Notes: a model not told the origin generated them from the letters alone. Numbered from the stretch's first letter, positions 37,496 to 48,943 are shown. The stretch is DNA of 64,000 bases from a bacterium (GCA_905221105.1 CAJNBW010000007.1:1-64000), one strand, 5' to 3'. Program-made: numbers and translations.

Positions 37496-38845
37496 ATGAA
37501 ACCAGAGTTTTTAGAAAGTGCGGAGTTTTATAATCGTCGTTACCATAATTTTTCCAGTCGGGTGATTGTACCCATGTCCCTTCTGCTCGTGTTTTTGCTT
37601 GGCTTTGCAACTTTGGCAGAGAAGGAGATGAGTTTGTCAACTAGAGCTACTGTTGAGCCTAGTCGTATCCTTGCAAATATCCAGTCAACTAGCAACAATC
37701 GCATTCTTGTCAATCATTTGGAAGAAAATAAGCTGGTTAAGAAGGGGGATCTTCTGCTTCAATATCAGGAAGGGGCAGAAGGTGTTCAAGCGGAGTCTTA
37801 TGCCAGTCAGTTGGACATGCTCAAGGACCAAAAAAAGCAATTGGAGTATTTGCAAAAGAGCCTGCAAGAAGGGACAGATTACTTTCCAGAGGAGGATAAG
37901 TTTGGCTACCAAGCCACCTTTCGCGACTACATCAGCCAAGCAGGCAGTCTTAGGGCTAGTACATCGCAACAAAACGAGACCATCGCGTCCCAGAATGCAG
38001 CAGCTAGTCAAACCCAAGCTGCAATCGGGAACCTCATCAGTCAAACAGAGGCTAAAATTCGCGATTACCAGACAGCTAAATCAGCTATTGAAACAGGTGC
38101 TTCCTTGGCCAGTCAGAATCTAGCTTACTCTCTCTATCAGTCCTATAAGTCTCAGGGGGAGGAAAATCCGCAAGCTAAGGCTCAGGCAGTGGCGCAAGTT
38201 GAAGCACAGCTTTCTCAGTTAGAATCTAGTCTTGCTACTTACCGTGTCCAGTATGCAGGTTCAGGTACCCAGCAAGCCTATGCGTCTGGTTTAAGCAGTC
38301 AATTGGAATCCCTTAAATCACAACACTTGGCTAAGGTTGGTCAGGAATTGACTCTTTTAGACCAAAAGATCTTAGAGGCAGAATCAGGTAAGAAGGTACA
38401 GGGAAATCTTTTAGACAAGGGGAAAATTACGGCAAGTGAAGATGGGGTGCTTCACCTTAATCCTGAGACCAGTGATTCTACCATGGTTGCAGAGGGAAGC
38501 CTGCTAGCCCAACTCTATCCGTCCTTGGAAAAAGAAGGGAAAGCCAAACTTACAGCCTATCTTAGTTCAAAAGATGTAGCAAGAGTCAAGATTGGGGACT
38601 CTGTTCGCTATACTACGACTCATGATGCCAAGAATCAACTTTTCCTAGATTCTACTATTACAAGTATTGATGCGACAGCTACTAAGACTGAGAAAGGGAA
38701 TTTCTTTAAAATCGAGGCGGAGACTAATCTGACTGCTGAGCAGGCAGAAAAACTTCGGTATGGGGTGGAAGGTCGTCTACAGATGATTACAGGCAAGAAA
38801 AGTTATCTACGTTATTATTTGGATCAATTTTTGAACAAAGAATAA
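37496..38845 (+). CDS. comB: ComB, membrane-fusion partner of ComA
   Basis: A 449-residue HlyD-like accessory protein: one N-terminal transmembrane helix (about 25-45), a long coiled-coil hairpin rich in Gln/Ser/Ala (about 100-300), and beta-barrel lipoyl-like ends. It links ComA to export across the wall. AGGAGGAGAGG precedes the ATG, 12 bases after comA. Confidence 0.95.
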   Translation: MKPEFLESAEFYNRRYHNFSSRVIVPMSLLLVFLLGFATLAEKEMSLSTRATVEPSRILANIQSTSNNRILVNHLEENKLVKKGDLLLQYQEGAEGVQAESYASQLDMLKDQKKQLEYLQKSLQEGTDYFPEEDKFGYQATFRDYISQAGSLRASTSQQNETIASQNAAASQTQAAIGNLISQTEAKIRDYQTAKSAIETGASLASQNLAYSLYQSYKSQGEENPQAKAQAVAQVEAQLSQLESSLATYRVQYAGSGTQQAYASGLSSQLESLKSQHLAKVGQELTLLDQKILEAESGKKVQGNLLDKGKITASEDGVLHLNPETSDSTMVAEGSLLAQLYPSLEKEGKAKLTAYLSSKDVARVKIGDSVRYTTTHDAKNQLFLDSTITSIDATATKTEKGNFFKIEAETNLTAEQAEKLRYGVEGRLQMITGKKSYLRYYLDQFLNKE

Positions 38846-38874
38846 TGTTCGTGTTTTTAGAGTTAAATGATTTT

Positions 38875-38910
38875 AAAACTGTGAGAAAGATACTTCTTGC
38901 AGTTTTTTCT
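38875..38910 (+). terminator. comAB terminator
   Basis: AAAACTG / CAGTTTT hairpin with a T run. Confidence 0.75.
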
Positions 38911-38940
38911 TTATGATTTTTGAGCTTCCTCCATCTTTTA

Positions 38941-39011
38941 TTCGGTTAAATTCTTGTAATTTTAGGTTTTTTGTGGTAGAATGTGCTCAAGTAATACGAA
39001 AGGCGAACTTT
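38941..39011 (+). promoter_or_regulatory. purC promoter with PurR-like motifs
   Basis: TAGAAT (38978-38983) preceded by TGTGG is an extended -10. CGGTTAAAT (38944-38952) and two CGAA motifs (38999 and 39004) resemble half PurR boxes, but none is a full match. Confidence 0.4.
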
Positions 39012-39014
39012 AAA

Positions 39015-39722
39015 ATGTCAAAACAATTGATCTATTCGGGAAAAGCTAAAGATATCTATACAACAGAGGATGAAAATCTTATTATTTCAACTTACAAGGA
39101 TCAGGCGACTGCTTTTAATGGTGTCAAGAAGGAGCAAATTGCAGGTAAGGGAGTGTTGAATAATAAGATTTCATCTTTTATTTTTGAGAAATTAAATGCG
39201 GCTGGTGTAGCGACTCACTTTGTGGAGAAACTTTCAGACACGGAACAGCTCAATAAAAAGGTGGAAATCATTCCTTTAGAAGTCGTGCTCCGCAACTACA
39301 CTGCTGGTTCTTTTTCAAAACGTTTTGGTGTGGATGAGGGCATCGCCTTGGAGACTCCGATTGTCGAATTTTACTATAAAAATGATGACTTGGATGATCC
39401 CTTTATCAATGACGAGCATGTGAAATTTCTTAAAATTGCGGATGACCAGCAGATTACCTACTTGAAGGAAGAGACGCGTCGGATCAATGAACTCTTGAAG
39501 GCTTGGTTTGCTGAGATTGGGCTTAAATTGATTGACTTTAAGCTAGAGTTCGGTTTCGATAAGGATGGAAAGATTATCTTGGCAGACGAATTTTCACCAG
39601 ATAATTGCCGTTTGTGGGATGCGGATGGCAACCACATGGATAAGGATGTTTTCCGTAGAGGACTAGGTGAATTAACAGATGTTTATGAGATTGTCTGGGA
39701 AAAGTTGCAGGGGTTGAAATAA
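39015..39722 (+). CDS. purC: SAICAR synthetase
   Basis: A 235-residue ATP-dependent enzyme joining CAIR and aspartate. GKAKDIYTT, the [14 protein letters not shown] segment and [12 protein letters not shown] are family signatures. The ATG at 39015 gives the usual [12 protein letters not shown] start. It is the first gene of the purine run. The final 71 bases are repeated just downstream. Confidence 0.95.
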   Translation: MSKQLIYSGKAKDIYTTEDENLIISTYKDQATAFNGVKKEQIAGKGVLNNKISSFIFEKLNAAGVATHFVEKLSDTEQLNKKVEIIPLEVVLRNYTAGSFSKRFGVDEGIALETPIVEFYYKNDDLDDPFINDEHVKFLKIADDQQITYLKEETRRINELLKAWFAEIGLKLIDFKLEFGFDKDGKIILADEFSPDNCRLWDADGNHMDKDVFRRGLGELTDVYEIVWEKLQGLK

Positions 39723-39796
39723 TCTGTTTGCAACGGAAAACCTTCGTCTCTCAACTAAAAGGACTCAGGCTGAAAAGGTCCCCCAGACCTTTTCAC

Positions 39797-39867
39797 TCCG
39801 TAGAGGTCTCGGAGAATTGACAGATGTTTACGAGATTGTCTGGGAAAAGTTGCAGGGGTTGAAATAA
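39797..39867 (+). repeat. duplicated purC 3' end (second copy)
   Basis: 71 bases matching 39652-39722, ending in the same stop. The five differences I count are all at third codon positions and synonymous (GGA/GGT, CTA/CTC, GGT/GGA, TTA/TTG, TAT/TAC). Between the copies lies a hairpin, GAAAAGGTC / GACCTTTTC, without a T run. Confidence 0.9.
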
Positions 39868-39875
39868 CAACCCCA

Positions 39876-39908
39876 AGGTCGTTTGGGAACATTGCAAGAG
39901 TTGAAATA
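39876..39908 (+). repeat. degenerate third copy of the purC 3' tip
   Basis: AAGGTCGTTTGGGAACATTG and CAAGAGTTGAAATAA follow the pattern GTCTGGGAAAAGTTG, CAGGGGTTGAAATAA of the purC end, with several changes. Confidence 0.5.
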
Positions 39909-39923
39909 AAGGAATAAGGATTG

Positions 39924-42900
39924 ATGGATAAACGTATTTTTGTAGAGAAAAAGGCTGATTTTCAGGTCAAGTCAGAGAGTTTGGTAAGGGAGCTCCAGCA
40001 TAACTTGGGACTTTCAAGCTTGAAAAGTATTCGTATTGTGCAGGTTTATGATGTCTTTGATTTGGCAGAGGACTTGTTTGCACCTGCGGAAAAACACATC
40101 TTCTCTGAGCAGGTAACAGACCATGTCTTGGACGAAGCGGCAGTGCAAGCGGATCTTGCTAACTATGCTTTCTTTGCCATTGAAAGCCTGCCAGGGCAGT
40201 TTGACCAGCGTGCAGCATCTTCACAGGAAGCCTTGCTTTTGCTGGGAAGTTCGAGTGATGTGACGGTCAATACAGCCCAACTTTACTTGGTCAATAAAGA
40301 TATTGATGCGACTGAGTTAGAAGCGGTCAAGAACTACTTACTCAACCCAGTTGATTCTCGTTTCAAGGACATCACAACAGGGATCGCCAAGCAGGAATTT
40401 TCAGAGTCGGACAAGACCATTCCGAAATTGACTTTCTTTGAAAGCTATACAGCAGAAGACTTTGCCCGCTACAAGGCAGAGCAAGGGATGGCTATGGAAG
40501 TGGATGATTTGCTCTTTATTCAAGATTATTTCAAGTCAATTGGACGTGTGCCAACTGAGACTGAGTTGAAGGTGTTGGATACTTACTGGTCTGACCACTG
40601 CCGTCACACGACTTTCGAGACAGAGTTGAAACACATCGACTTTTCAGCTTCTAAATTCCAAAAGCAATTGCAGGCGACTTATGACAAGTATATTGCCATG
40701 CGTGAGGAGTTAGGGCGTTCTGAAAAACCACAAACCTTGATGGATATGGCGACTATTTTCGGTCGTTATGAGCGTGCTAATGGACGTTTAGATGATATGG
40801 AAGTGTCAGACGAAATCAATGCTTGCTCAGTAGAAATCGAAGTGGACGTTGATGGTGTGAAAGAGCCTTGGCTCCTCATGTTCAAAAATGAAACCCACAA
40901 CCATCCAACGGAAATTGAGCCATTTGGTGGAGCGGCTACTTGTATCGGTGGAGCCATTCGTGACCCGTTGTCAGGCCGTTCCTACGTTTACCAAGCCATG
41001 CGTATCTCTGGTGCGGGTGATATTACAGCACCAATTTCGGAAACTCGCGCTGGGAAATTGCCACAACAAGTTATTTCTAAAACAGCTGCTCATGGTTATT
41101 CTTCATATGGTAATCAGATTGGTCTGGCGACGACTTATGTCCGTGAGTACTTCCACCCAGGCTTTGTAGCTAAACGTATGGAGCTAGGTGCTGTTGTCGG
41201 AGCGGCTCCTAAGGAAAATGTGGTTCGTGAAAAACCGGAAGCTGGTGATGTAGTTATCCTTCTCGGTGGTAAAACTGGTCGTGATGGTGTCGGTGGTGCG
41301 ACAGGTTCTTCTAAGATTCAAACAGTTGAATCTGTAGAGACTGCTGGAGCTGAGGTCCAAAAAGGGAATGCTATCGAAGAGCGTAAGATTCAGCGCCTCT
41401 TCCGTAATGGTGATGTCACTCGTCTCATCAAGAAATCCAACGACTTTGGTGCTGGTGGTGTCTGTGTAGCCATCGGTGAATTGGCAGATGGTCTTGAAAT
41501 CGACCTTAATAAAGTGCCTCTTAAATACCAAGGTTTGAATGGTACAGAAATTGCTATCTCTGAATCACAAGAACGGATGGCAGTCGTGGTTCGTCCTGAA
41601 GATGTGGATGCCTTCGTTGCCGAATGTAACAAAGAAAATATTGATGCTGTTGTGGTGGCGACAGTAACTGAAAAACCAAATCTAGTCATGCACTGGAATG
41701 GTGAAACCATTGTAGACTTGGAACGTCGTTTCCTTGATACCAATGGTGTGCGCGTGGTCGTCGATGCCAAGGTTGTGGACAAGGATGTCAAACTCCCAGA
41801 AGAACGTCAAACATCTGCTGACACACTTGAAGCAGATACCCTTGCGGTTCTGTCTGATCTCAACCATGCGAGTCAAAAAGGTTTGCAAACTATCTTTGAC
41901 TGCTCTGTTGGTCGCTCAACGATCAATCACCCACTTGGTGGTCGCTACCAACTCACACCAACTGAGGCTTCTGTGCAAAAATTGCCAGTTCAGCACGGTG
42001 TGACTCATACTGCATCAGTCATGGCTCAAGGATTCAATCCATATGTGGCAGAATGGTCTCCATACCACGGTGCTGCCTATGCGGTGATCGAGGCAACTGC
42101 TCGTTTGGTTGCTGCTGGTACCAACTGGTCTAAGGCTCGCTTCTCTTACCAAGAATATTTCGAGCGCATGGACAAACAGGCAGAGCGTTTTGGCCAGCCA
42201 GTAGCAGCCCTTCTAGGATCTATTGAAGCACAAATTCAGCTTGGTTTGCCATCTATCGGTGGTAAGGACTCCATGTCTGGTACCTTTGAAGAATTGACAG
42301 TACCGCCAACCTTGGTTGCCTTTGGGGTGACGACGGCAGATAGCCGTAAGGTCCTCTCTCCTGAGTTCAAGACTGCTGGTGAAAACATCTACTACATCTC
42401 AGGGCAAGCCCTCTCTGCAGAGATTAATTTTGCCTTGATTAAGTCTAACTTTGCTCAATTTGAAGCAATCCAAGCTGGCCACAAAGTAACATCTGCATCA
42501 GCTGTTAAATATGGTGGTGTCGTTGAAAGCTTGGCTCTTGCTACTTTTGGGAACCATATCGGTGCAGAGGTAACCTTGCCTGAACTTGAAACAGCCTTGA
42601 CAGCTCAATTGGGAGGATTTGTCTTCACATCGCCTCAAGAAATTGCTGGAGTAGAGAAGATTGGTCAAACGAAGGCAGACTTTACACTCGTTGTCAACGG
42701 TGTGAAGCTAGATGGACAGAAACTTGACAGTGCCTTCCAAGGAAAACTGGAAGAAGTTTATCCAACAGAATTTACCCAATCTAAAGAACTGGACGAAGTT
42801 CCAGCTGTCGCTTCTGACGCAGTTATCAAAGCTAAAGAAAGAGTTGAAAAACCTGTGGTTTACATCCCAGTCTTCCCAGGAACCAACTCAGAATATGACT

Positions 42901-43649
42901 CAGCAAAGGCCTTTGAAAAAGAAGGTGCCGAGGTTAACTTGGTTCCATTCGTGACCTTAAATGAAGAAGCCATTGTCAAGTCAGTTGAAACTATGGTTGA
43001 CAATATTGGCAAGGCAAACATTCTCTTCTTTGCAGGTGGATTCTCAGCTGCTGATGAGCCGGATGGATCAGCTAAGTTTATTGTCAATATCCTTCTTAAT
43101 GAAAAAGTGCGTGTAGCCATTGATAGCTTTATCGCTCGTGGTGGCTTGATTATCGGTATCTGTAATGGGTTCCAGGCCTTGGTCAAATCAGGTCTTCTTC
43201 CATATGGTAACTTTGAAGATGCAAGTAGCACTAGTCCAACCCTCTTTTACAATGATGCCAACCAGCACGTAGCTAAGATGGTGGAAACTCGGATTGCCAA
43301 TACCAACTCGCCATGGTTGGCTGGTGTGCAAGTGAGCGATATCCACGCTATTCCTGTTTCACACGGTGAAGGGAAATTTGTCGTAACAGCTGAGGAATTT
43401 GCGGAACTCCGTGACAATGGACAAATTTTCAGCCAATATGTGGACTTTGACGGAAAACCAAGTATGGATTCTAAGTACAATCCAAATGGTTCTGTCCATG
43501 CCATCGAAGGAATTACTAGCAAGAACGGCCAAATCATCGGTAAGATGGGACACTCAGAACGTTATGAAGACGGTCTTTTCCAAAACATCCCAGGAAATAA
43601 AGACCAGCACCTATTCGCGTCAGCGGTGCGTTATTTCACAGGGAAATAA
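39924..43649 (+). CDS. purL: phosphoribosylformylglycinamidine synthase (large, single-chain)
   Basis: A 1241-residue FGAM synthase. It has an N-terminal linker domain, two AIRS-like ATPase halves (WSDHCRHTTFETE, KNETHNHPTEIEPFGGAAT) and a C-terminal class I glutaminase (VFPGTNSEYD, GICNGFQALV with the nucleophile Cys, HGEGKF). The ATG at 39924 is used rather than TTG at 39921. It converts FGAR to FGAM with glutamine. Confidence 0.95.
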   Translation: MDKRIFVEKKADFQVKSESLVRELQHNLGLSSLKSIRIVQVYDVFDLAEDLFAPAEKHIFSEQVTDHVLDEAAVQADLANYAFFAIESLPGQFDQRAASSQEALLLLGSSSDVTVNTAQLYLVNKDIDATELEAVKNYLLNPVDSRFKDITTGIAKQEFSESDKTIPKLTFFESYTAEDFARYKAEQGMAMEVDDLLFIQDYFKSIGRVPTETELKVLDTYWSDHCRHTTFETELKHIDFSASKFQKQLQATYDKYIAMREELGRSEKPQTLMDMATIFGRYERANGRLDDMEVSDEINACSVEIEVDVDGVKEPWLLMFKNETHNHPTEIEPFGGAATCIGGAIRDPLSGRSYVYQAMRISGAGDITAPISETRAGKLPQQVISKTAAHGYSSYGNQIGLATTYVREYFHPGFVAKRMELGAVVGAAPKENVVREKPEAGDVVILLGGKTGRDGVGGATGSSKIQTVESVETAGAEVQKGNAIEERKIQRLFRNGDVTRLIKKSNDFGAGGVCVAIGELADGLEIDLNKVPLKYQGLNGTEIAISESQERMAVVVRPEDVDAFVAECNKENIDAVVVATVTEKPNLVMHWNGETIVDLERRFLDTNGVRVVVDAKVVDKDVKLPEERQTSADTLEADTLAVLSDLNHASQKGLQTIFDCSVGRSTINHPLGGRYQLTPTEASVQKLPVQHGVTHTASVMAQGFNPYVAEWSPYHGAAYAVIEATARLVAAGTNWSKARFSYQEYFERMDKQAERFGQPVAALLGSIEAQIQLGLPSIGGKDSMSGTFEELTVPPTLVAFGVTTADSRKVLSPEFKTAGENIYYISGQALSAEINFALIKSNFAQFEAIQAGHKVTSASAVKYGGVVESLALATFGNHIGAEVTLPELETALTAQLGGFVFTSPQEIAGVEKIGQTKADFTLVVNGVKLDGQKLDSAFQGKLEEVYPTEFTQSKELDEVPAVASDAVIKAKERVEKPVVYIPVFPGTNSEYDSAKAFEKEGAEVNLVPFVTLNEEAIVKSVETMVDNIGKANILFFAGGFSAADEPDGSAKFIVNILLNEKVRVAIDSFIARGGLIIGICNGFQALVKSGLLPYGNFEDASSTSPTLFYNDANQHVAKMVETRIANTNSPWLAGVQVSDIHAIPVSHGEGKFVVTAEEFAELRDNGQIFSQYVDFDGKPSMDSKYNPNGSVHAIEGITSKNGQIIGKMGHSERYEDGLFQNIPGNKDQHLFASAVRYFTGK

Positions 43650-43661
43650 AAGGTATATAAA

Positions 43662-45104
43662 ATGACATACGAAGTAAAATCTCTTAATGAAGAATGTGGT
43701 GTTTTCGGTATCTGGGGTCATCCAGATGCTGCCAAATTGACCTATTTTGGTCTACACAGTCTTCAGCACCGTGGTCAGGAGGGGGCAGGAATCCTCTCCA
43801 ATGACCAAGGGAAACTAAAGCGCCATCGTGACATGGGCCTTTTATCAGAAGTATTCAGAAATCCTGCTAATTTGGATAAATTGACAGGAACTGGTGCGAT
43901 TGGACATGTACGTTATGCGACTGCTGGCGAAGCTTCTGTAGATAATATCCAGCCCTTCCTTTTCCGTTTTCACGATATGCAGTTTGGATTGGCTCATAAT
44001 GGGAATCTGACCAATGCTGCCTCTCTCAAGAGAGAATTGGAAGAACGAGGAGCGATTTTCAGCGCGACTTCGGACTCGGAAATCTTGGCTCATCTCATTC
44101 GTCGAAGTCATAATCCTAGCCTGATGGGCAAAATAAAGGAAGCGCTCAGCCTTGTCAAAGGTGGCTTTGCTTATATCCTGCTGTTTGAGGACAAGTTGAT
44201 TGCTGCCCTTGACCCTAATGGCTTCCGTCCGCTTTCAATCGGTAAAATGTCCAACGGAGCGGTGGTGGTTTCCTCTGAAACCTGTGCTTTTGAGGTTATT
44301 GGTGCAGAGTGGATTCGTGATTTGAAGCCAGGTGAGATTGTGATCATTGATGACAAGGGCATCCAGTATGACAGCTATACAGATGATACCCAGTTAGCGA
44401 TTTGCTCTATGGAGTATATCTATTTTGCTCGCCCTGACTCCAACATCCATGGTGTCAATGTCCATACAGCTCGCAAACGTATGGGTGCTCAATTGGCGCG
44501 TGAATTCAAGCATGAGGCGGATATCGTGGTCGGTGTGCCAAATTCTTCCCTCAGCGCGGCCATGGGATTTGCAGAAGAATCTGGTCTGCCAAATGAAATG
44601 GGTCTGATCAAAAACCAATACACCCAACGCACCTTTATCCAACCGACTCAAGAATTGCGGGAGCAAGGGGTGCGGATGAAATTGTCTGCTGTTTCGGGTG
44701 TTGTCAAAGGCAAACGTGTGGTCATGATTGATGATTCCATTGTTCGTGGGACAACCTCTCGCCGTATCGTTCAGCTTTTGAAAGAAGCGGGTGCTTCTGA
44801 AGTTCACGTTGCTATTGGTAGTCCAGCGCTAGCTTATCCATGTTTTTACGGGATTGATATCCAGACGCGTCAGGAGCTGATTGCGGCCAATCATACGGTC
44901 GAAGAAACTCGCCAAATCATTGGAGCGGACAGTCTGACCTATCTTTCTATTGAGGGATTGATTGATTCGATTGGTATTGAAACGGATGCTCCAAATGGTG
45001 GTCTCTGTGTCGCTTACTTTGACGGTGACTACCCAACACCTCTCTACGACTATGAAGAAGACTATCGTCGGAGTTTGGAAGAGAAGACTAGTTTTTACAA
45101 GTAG
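43662..45104 (+). CDS. purF: amidophosphoribosyltransferase
   Basis: A 480-residue first committed enzyme of the pathway, making phosphoribosylamine from PRPP and glutamine. A short propeptide precedes the nucleophile Cys12 (NEECGVFG). SLQHRGQEGAGI and the PRPP loop VVMIDDSIVRGTTSRR match. Its PRPP comes from prs at 7173. It starts 12 bases after purL. Confidence 0.96.
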   Translation: MTYEVKSLNEECGVFGIWGHPDAAKLTYFGLHSLQHRGQEGAGILSNDQGKLKRHRDMGLLSEVFRNPANLDKLTGTGAIGHVRYATAGEASVDNIQPFLFRFHDMQFGLAHNGNLTNAASLKRELEERGAIFSATSDSEILAHLIRRSHNPSLMGKIKEALSLVKGGFAYILLFEDKLIAALDPNGFRPLSIGKMSNGAVVVSSETCAFEVIGAEWIRDLKPGEIVIIDDKGIQYDSYTDDTQLAICSMEYIYFARPDSNIHGVNVHTARKRMGAQLAREFKHEADIVVGVPNSSLSAAMGFAEESGLPNEMGLIKNQYTQRTFIQPTQELREQGVRMKLSAVSGVVKGKRVVMIDDSIVRGTTSRRIVQLLKEAGASEVHVAIGSPALAYPCFYGIDIQTRQELIAANHTVEETRQIIGADSLTYLSIEGLIDSIGIETDAPNGGLCVAYFDGDYPTPLYDYEEDYRRSLEEKTSFYK

Positions 45105-45140
45105 GCGTCAGATTCTCCATTAAAGAAAAGGAAAAAACAA

Positions 45141-46163
45141 ATGACAAATAAGAATGCATACGCTCAATCGGGTGTAGACGTTGAAGCGGGTTATGAAGTT
45201 GTTGAACGAATCAAAAAGCACGTGGCTCGTACGGAGCGTGCAGGTGTTATGGGAGCTCTGGGTGGCTTTGGTGGCATGTTTGACCTTTCAAAAACAGGTA
45301 TCAAAGAGCCGGTTTTGATTTCAGGGACTGACGGTGTCGGAACCAAGCTCATGTTGGCTATCAAATACGACAAGCACGATACTATCGGTCAGGACTGTGT
45401 GGCTATGTGTGTCAATGATATTATCGCTGCAGGTGCGGAGCCTCTTTACTTCCTTGACTATGTAGCGACTGGCAAGAATGAACCAGCTAAGCTAGAACAG
45501 GTAGTTGCTGGTGTGGCAGAAGGTTGTGTGCAGGCAGGTGCTGCCCTCATCGGTGGGGAAACAGCTGAAATGCCTGGTATGTATGGCGAAGATGATTACG
45601 ACTTGGCCGGTTTTGCAGTCGGTGTGGCTGAAAAATCTCAAATCATAGACGGTTCAAAAGTAGCTGAAGGTGATGTGATTCTTGGACTTGCTTCAAGTGG
45701 GATTCACTCAAATGGTTACTCACTCGTTCGTCGTGTCTTTGCCGACTATACAGGTGAGGAAGTCTTGCCAGAATTGGAAGGCAAGAAACTCAAGGAAGTC
45801 CTTCTTGAGCCAACTCGTATCTATGTCAAGGCTGTTTTGCCACTCATCAAGGAAGAGTTGGTCAACGGTATTGCCCACATCACTGGTGGTGGCTTTATCG
45901 AAAATGTTCCTCGTATGTTTGCAGATGACCTAGCAGCTGAGATTGAGGAAAGCAAGGTTCCAGTGCTTCCGATTTTCAAAGCTCTTGAGAAATACGGTCA
46001 AATCAAGCATGAAGAAATGTTTGAAATCTTCAATATGGGTGTGGGACTCATGCTGGCAGTTAGTCCTGAAAATGTAGATCGCGTCAAGGAATTGTTGGAT
46101 GAACCAGTCTATGACATTGGTCGCATCGTCAAGAAAGAAAACGAAAGTGTCATTATCAAATGA
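45141..46163 (+). CDS. purM: AIR synthetase
   Basis: A 340-residue FGAM cyclo-ligase. [23 protein letters not shown] and [14 protein letters not shown] are family signatures. AAAGGAAAA precedes the ATG, and purN overlaps its end by four bases. Confidence 0.96.
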   Translation: MTNKNAYAQSGVDVEAGYEVVERIKKHVARTERAGVMGALGGFGGMFDLSKTGIKEPVLISGTDGVGTKLMLAIKYDKHDTIGQDCVAMCVNDIIAAGAEPLYFLDYVATGKNEPAKLEQVVAGVAEGCVQAGAALIGGETAEMPGMYGEDDYDLAGFAVGVAEKSQIIDGSKVAEGDVILGLASSGIHSNGYSLVRRVFADYTGEEVLPELEGKKLKEVLLEPTRIYVKAVLPLIKEELVNGIAHITGGGFIENVPRMFADDLAAEIEESKVPVLPIFKALEKYGQIKHEEMFEIFNMGVGLMLAVSPENVDRVKELLDEPVYDIGRIVKKENESVIIK

Positions 46164-46705
46164 AAAAAATAGCGGTTTTTGCCTCTGGTAATGGCTCAAA
46201 TTTTCAGGTGATTGCCGAAGAATTTCCAGTGGAGTTTGTTTTTTCAGACCATCGTGATGCCTATGTGCTGGAGCGTGCAGACAAGCTTGGCATTCTGTCC
46301 TATGCTTTTGAACTCAAGGAGTTTGAGAGCAAGGCAGACTACGAAGCAGCCCTTGTCGAACTCTTGGAAGAACACCAGATTGACTTGCTTTGCCTAGCAG
46401 GCTACATGAAAATCGTTGGGCCAACCTTATTGGCGGCTTATGAAGGTCGGATTATCAACATTCACCCAGCCTACCTGCCAGAATTTCCAGGAGCTCATGG
46501 GATTGAGGATGCTTGGAATGCTGGTGTTGCTGAGAGTGGCGTGACCATTCACTGGGTGGACTCAGGTGTGGATACAGGCAAGGTCATCAAACAAGTACGT
46601 GTGCCACGGCTGGCTGATGATACCATAGAAAGCTTTGAAGCTCGCATTCATGAGGCAGAGTACAAGTTGTATCCGGAAGTAGTGAAGGCTCTATTTACAG
46701 ATTGA
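46160..46705 (+). CDS. purN: GAR formyltransferase
   Basis: A 181-residue N10-formyl-THF-dependent enzyme. [11 protein letters not shown] at the start, [19 protein letters not shown] (catalytic Asn and His) and [11 protein letters not shown] are present. Translation is coupled to purM. Confidence 0.95.
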   Translation: MKKIAVFASGNGSNFQVIAEEFPVEFVFSDHRDAYVLERADKLGILSYAFELKEFESKADYEAALVELLEEHQIDLLCLAGYMKIVGPTLLAAYEGRIINIHPAYLPEFPGAHGIEDAWNAGVAESGVTIHWVDSGVDTGKVIKQVRVPRLADDTIESFEARIHEAEYKLYPEVVKALFTD

Positions 46706-46788
46706 CTTTTTGTTGATTCATATGATATCTTTGATTTAAAATTGGAGTCAGTGATTGTTGAAGACGGCTTCAAACGGAGGTATTTGTA

Positions 46789-47298
46789 ATGTTAGAATCT
46801 AAAAAAACAACTCGATATGTATTTTATGTCTATCTGATTTTATTAACTTGGGGAATCTTATTTAAGTTTGAAACCAATCCTGAATTTATAGCATTTTTCT
46901 TAGCTCCAAGGTACATCAATTGGATTCCATTTTCAGAACCACTAATAGTAGATGGAAAAATTGTTTTTGCTGAAATGTTATTTAATTTGATTTCCTTTAT
47001 TCCATTAGGCGTTTGTTTCCCTCTGATAAAAACTAATTTATCTAGTTTAAGAATAGTCGGGACAGGTTTCTTGATTAGTTTATTGTTTGAGTGCTTACAG
47101 TATATTTTAGCAATAGGTATAACAGACGTAACGGATTTGACTTTAAATACGCTAGGTGTTTGTGTAGGCTTGCTGATTTATCAAATTTTTATAAGAGTGT
47201 TCAAATCACAGACTAGAAAATGGGTCAATATCTTAGGTATGCTTAGCCTTGGTTTTGCTTATTTTGTTTTACTGTTACTGCATTTAATTGGTGTTTAA
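46789..47298 (+). CDS. VanZ-family membrane protein
   Basis: A 169-residue protein with four or five hydrophobic segments. NWIPFSEP, FNLISFIPLGVCFPLI and FECLQYILAIGITDVTDLTLNTLG are the VanZ-like signature stretches. VanZ homologues affect teicoplanin or lipoglycopeptide sensitivity; the native role is unclear. It is more AT-rich than its pur neighbours. A homologue lies between purN and purH in pneumococcus too. Confidence 0.85.
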   Translation: MLESKKTTRYVFYVYLILLTWGILFKFETNPEFIAFFLAPRYINWIPFSEPLIVDGKIVFAEMLFNLISFIPLGVCFPLIKTNLSSLRIVGTGFLISLLFECLQYILAIGITDVTDLTLNTLGVCVGLLIYQIFIRVFKSQTRKWVNILGMLSLGFAYFVLLLLHLIGV

Positions 47299-47322
47299 CT
47301 AATGATTAAAAAGGAGAATATA

Positions 47323-48870
47323 ATGACTAAACGCGCCTTAATCAGCGTCTCAGACAAAGCGGGCATTGTTGAATTTGCCCAAGAACTTAAAAAACTTGGT
47401 TGGGAGATTATCTCGACAGGTGGAACCAAGATTGCCCTTGATAATGCTGGGGTGGAGACCATTGCGATTGATGATGTGACTGGTTTCCCAGAGATGATGG
47501 ACGGTCGTGTCAAGACCCTTCATCCAAATATACACGGTGGACTCCTCGCTCGTCGTGACTTGGATAGTCACCTGGAAGCGGCCAAAGACAATCAAATCGA
47601 TCTCATTGACCTTGTAGTGGTCAATCTCTACCCATTCAAGGAAACCATTCTCAAACCAGACGTGACGTACGCGGATGCGGTTGAGAACATCGATATCGGT
47701 GGGCCATCTATGCTTCGTTCAGCAGCTAAAAACCATGCCAGCGTGACGGTTGTGGTAGACCCTGCTGACTATGCAGTGGTTTTGGACGAGTTGTCAGCCA
47801 ATGGTGAAACGACTTACGAAACTCGCCAACGTCTGGCAGCCAAGGTTTTCCGTCACACAGCGGCTTATGATGCCTTGATTGCAGAGTATTTCACAGCTCA
47901 AGTGGGTGAAACAAAACCTGAAAAACTGACCTTGACCTATGACCTCAAGCAAGCTATGCGTTATGGGGAAAATCCTCAGCAGGATGCGGACTTCTACCAA
48001 AAAGCTTTGCCGACAGACTATTCGATTGCATCAGCCAAACAGCTCAACGGTAAGGAATTGTCCTTTAACAATATCCGTGATGCGGATGCGGCTATCCGTA
48101 TTATTCGCGATTTCAAAGACCGTCCAACCGTTGTGGCCCTCAAACACATGAATCCATGTGGAATCGGTCAGGCTGATGATATCGAAACTGCTTGGGATTA
48201 TGCCTATGAGTCTGATCCAGTGTCTATCTTTGGTGGAATTGTCGTTCTTAACCGTGAGGTGGATGCTGCGACAGCTGAAAAGATGCACGGTGTTTTCCTT
48301 GAAATCATTATTGCACCAAGCTATACAGATGAAGCGCTAGCCATTTTGACCAACAAAAAGAAAAACTTGCGTATCCTTGCCTTGCCATTTGACGCTCAAG
48401 ATGCTAGTGAAGTGGAAGCGGAGTACACAGGCGTGGTTGGTGGACTTCTCGTGCAAAACCAAGACGTGGTCAAAGAGAGCCCAGCTGACTGGCAAGTGGT
48501 TACCAAACGCCAACCAACGGAGACAGAGGCGACTGCCCTTGAGTTTGCTTGGAAGGCTATCAAGTATGTCAAATCAAACGGTATCATCGTGACTAACGAC
48601 CACATGACACTTGGTGTTGGCCCTGGTCAAACCAACCGTGTGGCCTCTGTCCGTATCGCCATTGACCAAGCTAAAGACCGTCTGGACGGCGCTGTTCTTG
48701 CTTCGGATGCCTTCTTCCCATTTGCGGATAACGTGGAAGAAATCGCCAAAGCAGGTATCAAGGCCATCATCCAGCCAGGTGGGTCCGTCCGTGACCAAGA
48801 GTCTATCGAAGCTGCGGATAAATATGGCTTGACCATGGTCTTTACAGGCGTGAGACATTTTAGACATTAA
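47323..48870 (+). CDS. purH: AICAR transformylase / IMP cyclohydrolase
   Basis: A 515-residue bifunctional enzyme for the last two steps to IMP. The N-terminal cyclohydrolase domain has [33 protein letters not shown] and [14 protein letters not shown]. The C-terminal transformylase has [11 protein letters not shown] and [12 protein letters not shown]. The ATG at 47323 follows AAAGGAG. The last 58 coding bases recur 2.1 kb downstream, after the AIPR gene. Confidence 0.96.
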   Translation: MTKRALISVSDKAGIVEFAQELKKLGWEIISTGGTKIALDNAGVETIAIDDVTGFPEMMDGRVKTLHPNIHGGLLARRDLDSHLEAAKDNQIDLIDLVVVNLYPFKETILKPDVTYADAVENIDIGGPSMLRSAAKNHASVTVVVDPADYAVVLDELSANGETTYETRQRLAAKVFRHTAAYDALIAEYFTAQVGETKPEKLTLTYDLKQAMRYGENPQQDADFYQKALPTDYSIASAKQLNGKELSFNNIRDADAAIRIIRDFKDRPTVVALKHMNPCGIGQADDIETAWDYAYESDPVSIFGGIVVLNREVDAATAEKMHGVFLEIIIAPSYTDEALAILTNKKKNLRILALPFDAQDASEVEAEYTGVVGGLLVQNQDVVKESPADWQVVTKRQPTETEATALEFAWKAIKYVKSNGIIVTNDHMTLGVGPGQTNRVASVRIAIDQAKDRLDGAVLASDAFFPFADNVEEIAKAGIKAIIQPGGSVRDQESIEAADKYGLTMVFTGVRHFRH

Positions 48871-48871
48871 G
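48813..48871 (+). repeat. direct repeat, left copy (3' end of purH)
   Basis: 59 bases ending at the purH stop codon plus one base, matching 50977-51035 at 57 of 59 positions. Both differences are synonymous third positions (ACC/ACT and GTC/GTA). Confidence 0.93.
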
Positions 48872-48943
48872 ATTTTATTCATTTTCCGTTAAATTTATTT
48901 TATCGTATACTAGTATTAATGATAAAAAATTGTTGAATATAGT

